Assembly (NCBI GenBank): GCA_964519015.1
Contig: CAZFHZ010000041.1
Location: 1 to 27,145, forward strand
Direction of reading: 5' to 3'
Length of the DNA: 27,145 bases
Origin: CAZFHZ01 sp964519015
GTDB taxonomy: Bacteria > Blakebacterota > Blakebacteria > Blakebacterales > CAYUVJ01
Positions 24,600-27,145 of the stretch are shown piece after piece. Each line of letters starts with the position of its first letter. Position 1 is the first letter of the stretch. The translations under genes and the position numbers were made by a program. The notes under the pieces are model-generated. The model was not told the origin of the DNA, did no database searches, and worked only from the letters and a program-made list of their open reading frames with translations.

Positions 24600-25205
24600 T
24601 CATAGCTCGTGCAGTTCCTTCCAGGAGACCAGCGGCTTGTTCCCCTGCATCTCCCCCTGGAGCCGCCGGGCGCGGTCGGGTCCGGTGACCGGGAAGTCCT
24701 TGCGCTGGGGATGCCCAGGGTAGTCGTCGGGCATCAGGATGCGGGTCAGATTGGGGTGCCCGGTGAAGGGGATCCCCATCAGATCGAAGACCTCCCGCTC
24801 GGCCCAGTCGGCGGCCGGGTACTCCCCGCTCAGGGAGGGGAGGGCGGCTCCGTCGGGGACGTAGGCCTTGACCCGGAGGCGGCGCCCCCGCACCAAGTCG
24901 AGGAAATGCCAGACCACGGCGAAGCGTTCCGGCTGCGGCTCCGGGTCCTGCGAATAGTCCACCGCCGTCACATCGAGCAGGAAGGAAAAGGTCACTTCGG
25001 GCGTGGCCGCCTTGAGGGCGCGGGCGCTCTCCACGATCGCCCCGGCCCGGATGGTCAGCACGGCCAGGTCGGGCCCGGCCCGCACCTCCAGCAGGTCCTC
25101 CCCGATCCGGCTGCGCACCGCCTCGACGGCCGCTTTCTCCCAATCGTACAGGGCGCGGTCGGGCCGGCCGGCCACCGTACCGGGGAGTGCTTCCGGGCCG
25201 CTCAC
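24600..25205 (-). CDS. nuoC: NADH-quinone oxidoreductase subunit C
   Basis: A 201-residue 30-kDa-type subunit of the peripheral arm. The diagnostic block runs from AEREVFDLMGIPF (135-147) through GHPNLTRILMPDD (149-161) to GHPQRKDFP (164-172). It starts at a GTG (25205) that overlaps the nuoB stop as GTGA. A longer open frame continues upstream inside nuoB, but its translation is a low-complexity shadow, so the GTG is preferred. Confidence 0.95.
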   Translation of the reverse strand: MSGPEALPGTVAGRPDRALYDWEKAAVEAVRSRIGEDLLEVRAGPDLAVLTIRAGAIVESARALKAATPEVTFSFLLDVTAVDYSQDPEPQPERFAVVWHFLDLVRGRRLRVKAYVPDGAALPSLSGEYPAADWAEREVFDLMGIPFTGHPNLTRILMPDDYPGHPQRKDFPVTGPDRARRLQGEMQGNKPLVSWKELHEL

Positions 25206-25822
25206 CGGTCCTTCTCCCCGTCCAGTCCCGGCACCGGCACCACGATCTTCCCCTCGGCCTGGAGGCGGGCGGCCTGCTCGGCCCGGGTCCGGGCCCACTC
25301 CCGGTTGAGCTCCGCCTGGACCTCGCGGCGCACCCACATCCGGGAGGAGTGCCCGACTCCCTCCTTACCCTGGATCTTCTCCTGGAGCAGGAGCAGGGCG
25401 TGCAGGAGCATCTCGGGGCGGAGGGGGCAGCCCGGGACGAACACATCCACCGGGATGAAGTCGTCCACCCCCTGCACCACGCTGTAGACGTCGAACATCC
25501 CCCCCGAAGAGGCGCACGCCCCCATCGAGATGCACCAGCGGGGCTGCGGCATCTGCTCCCAGATCTTGAGCAGGACCGGTTTGGTCTTCAGGCAGATGGT
25601 GCCGATCACGATCAGAAGGTCGGCCTGGCGGGGGCTGAAGGACTGCCGCTCGGCGCCGAACCGGCCCAGGTCGTTCCGGTTGGCCATCACCGACATGTAC
25701 TCGATCCCGCAGCAGGCGGTGGCGAAGGGGGTCGGCCAGAGACTGTACTTGCGCCCCCAGGCGACCAGGTCGTTCAGCTTGCCGACCAGCACGCTCTCGC
25801 CGAACAGGGAAGCTATTCCCAT
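25202..25822 (-). CDS. nuoB: NADH-quinone oxidoreductase subunit B
   Basis: A 206-residue subunit holding the terminal cluster N2, which reduces quinone. Ligands are the tandem Cys37-Cys38 (ATACCGIEYM), Cys103 (MGACASSGG) and Cys132 (PGCPLRPE). The C-terminal 50 residues are a charged helical extension beyond the conserved core. The ATG at 25822 lies inside the end of nuoA, a 10-base overlap. Confidence 0.97.
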   Translation of the reverse strand: MGIASLFGESVLVGKLNDLVAWGRKYSLWPTPFATACCGIEYMSVMANRNDLGRFGAERQSFSPRQADLLIVIGTICLKTKPVLLKIWEQMPQPRWCISMGACASSGGMFDVYSVVQGVDDFIPVDVFVPGCPLRPEMLLHALLLLQEKIQGKEGVGHSSRMWVRREVQAELNREWARTRAEQAARLQAEGKIVVPVPGLDGEKDR

Positions 25823-26172
25823 TCCAGGCCTCCCTTGCGCCACAGGAAGACCAGGCCGAGGGTGAGCACGGCCAGGAAGAAGAGCACCTCGAGGAATCCG
25901 AACAGACCGAGTTCGCGGAAGAGCACCGCCCAGGGGATGAGGAAGACGGTCTCCACATCGAAAACGATGAAGACCAGGGCGACCAGGTAGAACTTCACCT
26001 GCAGCCGGCGCTGGCTGGCGTCGTGGAGAGGGACGCCGCATTCGAAGACGTCGAGCAGATCCCGGGAGGAGCCCCTGGACCCCAGCAGGCGGGGGACGGC
26101 CAGCATCCCTCCGCAGATGCCCGTGGCCACGAGAATCAGCAGACCCAGCGCGATGAGGTCGTGGTCGATCAT
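25813..26172 (-). CDS. nuoA: NADH-quinone oxidoreductase subunit A
   Basis: A 119-residue, three-helix membrane subunit and the first gene of the operon. The loop motif FECGVPL (43-49) and the conserved QVKFYLVALVFIVFDVE segment (58-74, with Asp72 and Glu74) are characteristic. I chose the ATG at 26172, since the first helix begins there; a GTG at 26220 would add an implausible Cys/Arg-rich leader. No Shine-Dalgarno sequence lies at normal distance, while a TACATT hexamer ends exactly seven bases upstream, so translation may start on a leaderless message. Confidence 0.95.
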   Translation of the reverse strand: MIDHDLIALGLLILVATGICGGMLAVPRLLGSRGSSRDLLDVFECGVPLHDASQRRLQVKFYLVALVFIVFDVETVFLIPWAVLFRELGLFGFLEVLFFLAVLTLGLVFLWRKGGLEWE

Positions 26173-26179
26173 GGGGGCG

Positions 26180-26185
26180 AATGTA
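26180..26185 (-). promoter_or_regulatory. Candidate -10 box of the nuo operon
   Basis: On the minus strand, TACATT (26185 to 26180) matches the TAnnnT pattern and is followed by seven bases (CGCCCCC) and then the nuoA ATG. This is the spacing expected for a leaderless start. The upstream -35 region is a poor match. Supporting this, no ribosome site is found immediately before nuoA. The call is tentative. Confidence 0.35.
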
Positions 26186-26306
26186 CACTCTCCCCTTCGC
26201 GAGGCACACCGTCTTTTCACCCCGGCGGGGGCTTCCTGGCGATAACCCGGACCGGTGACGCCGTATTTCCTCTAAACCGCAGCACTCCCTGGCTCGTTCT
26301 TTGGAT

Positions 26307-26332
26307 GAGAAGAAGAGAGAAGAAGAGAAGAA
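26307..26332. repeat. GA-only tract with 10-bp tandem repeat in the nuoA-tolC intergenic region
   Basis: Twenty-six consecutive purines on the + strand. GAGAAGAAGA occurs twice in tandem (26307-26316 and 26317-26326), followed by GAAGAA. The 247-base divergent gap (26173-26419) also contains short G+C-rich palindromes but no gene. The tract lies roughly 90-110 bases upstream of the efflux gene and 135 bases upstream of nuoA. It may affect DNA bending or bind a protein, or be replication slippage. Confidence 0.55.
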
Positions 26333-26419
26333 CCAAAGGCCGGACGCTACGTAGGTGTCTAAAGGGTGCGACGCCGTGCAGTCCCGTTCTCAACGTAACC
26401 AGCAAAGGATATGATCGAC

Positions 26420-27145
26420 ATGCACCGCTTCCGTACCCTCCCTGTGACGGCCCTGCTGGCGATCCTGCTCGGAGCCGTGGCGCTCCCCGCCGCGACCCGG
26501 GCCCAGGTGACCCAGACACCGCCGACCACCCAGGTCCAGGCCCTTCCGGAGACTCCGGTGAACATCTTCACCCAGGCGGACGCCGAACAGGTTCTCAGCC
26601 TGGCCGAGACCATCCAGCTGGCCCTCGACCAGTCCTTCAGCGTCTACCAGCTCAAGCAGAACTACCTGCGTTCCGCCTACAGCCTGGAATCCGCCCAGCG
26701 GGCCCTGCGCACGAATATCACCTTCGACGGCACCCTGCCCAGCATCCGGCAGGGGATCGACGCCAAGCTGATGCCTTCGGCGACAGGAACTACGCTGGAA
26801 TACCTGCGTAGCGGCTCCTCAACCGCCTCAGCCGCCTTCAACGTCATCCAGCCGCTCATCACCAACGGCCGGATTACCCTCAGCACCAGCATGTCGGCCA
26901 ACGATGGCTTCCAGGAACTCACCGGGGACCGACGCACCGATAACCGTTCCTTCCAGCCCAGCGTGGGGATCCGCTACACCCAGCCCCTATTCCAGTACAA
27001 CGACATCAAGGGGACCCTGCGCACCGCCCAGCTTTCTTTTGAACAACTGAAGAACTCCTACACCCAGGACGAGCTGCAGCGGATCAACCAGGTGACCAAC
27101 CAGTTCTACCAGCTCTTCCGCCAGCAGCGGACCCTGGAACTGCGG
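26420..27145 (+). CDS. TolC-family outer membrane efflux protein, 3' end outside window
   Basis: The first 242 residues of an outer-membrane factor of a tripartite efflux or type I secretion system. A signal peptide runs to about Ala28 (TRA, then QV). A Gln/Thr/Pro-rich linker follows, then SLAETIQLALDQSF, the typical first-helix start of TolC proteins, and an alternation of long helices with beta-like segments (for example SVGIRYTQPLFQYND), ending in helical QVTNQFYQLFRQQ at the window edge. The ATG at 26420 has AAAGGA ten bases upstream; the in-frame ATG at 26411 sits too close to it. It is divergent from nuoA. Partner pump and adaptor genes, if any, lie beyond the window. Confidence 0.88.
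   Translation, partial: MHRFRTLPVTALLAILLGAVALPAATRAQVTQTPPTTQVQALPETPVNIFTQADAEQVLSLAETIQLALDQSFSVYQLKQNYLRSAYSLESAQRALRTNITFDGTLPSIRQGIDAKLMPSATGTTLEYLRSGSSTASAAFNVIQPLITNGRITLSTSMSANDGFQELTGDRRTDNRSFQPSVGIRYTQPLFQYNDIKGTLRTAQLSFEQLKNSYTQDELQRINQVTNQFYQLFRQQRTLELR

Noticed and set aside
20012..24688. Long + strand frames opposite nuoD-nuoG
   Set aside because: Same reason: antisense shadows with repetitive composition and no family signature.
26387..26415. TTCTCA-N17-TATGAT as a promoter for the TolC gene
   Set aside because: Transcription would start at or after the ATG at 26420 and remove the signal peptide start; AAAGGA at good spacing supports a normal leader instead.
1..27145. CRISPR arrays, tRNA or rRNA genes, toxin-antitoxin or phage-defence cluster
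   Set aside because: No regularly spaced repeats, cloverleaf-like or rRNA-like sequence, or paired small defence genes were seen. The only defence-adjacent gene is the lone CPBP protease.

Overview
The window is G+C-rich DNA from a Gram-negative bacterium. The Gram-negative call rests on a TolC-type outer-membrane protein with a signal peptide, a lipoprotein signal, and a twin-arginine-type leader. The phylum cannot be fixed from sequence alone. A 14-subunit NADH:quinone oxidoreductase shows an organism with a respiratory chain. Coding density is high and neighbouring genes are tightly packed with 4-base stop/start overlaps.

Region 1 (1-8290, + strand): an amino-acid permease of the APC superfamily (5' end outside the window) overlaps a PLP-dependent aminotransferase. 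A separate unit then follows a perfect TATAAT box and a 14-bp palindrome. It encodes a [2Fe-2S] subunit and a Tat-type molybdopterin subunit of an isoquinoline/aldehyde oxidoreductase-like molybdoenzyme, then a large lipoprotein of glycoside hydrolase family 38 (alpha-mannosidase type).

Region 2 (about 8300-10100): a compositionally different scar with visibly lower G+C. It holds an N-terminal remnant of an NhaC-type Na+/H+ antiporter, an intact CPBP-family membrane protease, the start of a secreted protein that stops abruptly, and a frameshifted, internally deleted IS91-type transposase remnant. This is the only accessory-looking stretch.

Region 3 (10130-11961, + strand): a second aminotransferase, apparently read from a promoter so close that the message would be leaderless, and a small two-helix membrane protein with a TPR-like tail.

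Region 4 (11942-26172, - strand): a complete nuoABCDEFGHIJKLMN operon in canonical order with separate nuoC and nuoD, ending with a cyclophilin-type peptidyl-prolyl isomerase. NuoB, E, F, G and I carry all the iron-sulfur ligands, including the optional N7 cluster in NuoG. The products form proton-pumping complex I: NuoE/F/G take electrons from NADH, NuoB/C/D/I pass them to quinone, and NuoA/H/J/K/L/M/N form the membrane arm.

Region 5 (26173-27145): a divergent intergenic region with a GA-only tandem repeat, then a TolC-family outer-membrane efflux protein running off the right edge.

I did not find a previously undescribed multi-gene system. The most interesting material is the decayed-element scar, the candidate leaderless promoters, and a few oddities inside individual proteins. 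No tRNA, rRNA or CRISPR array was seen.
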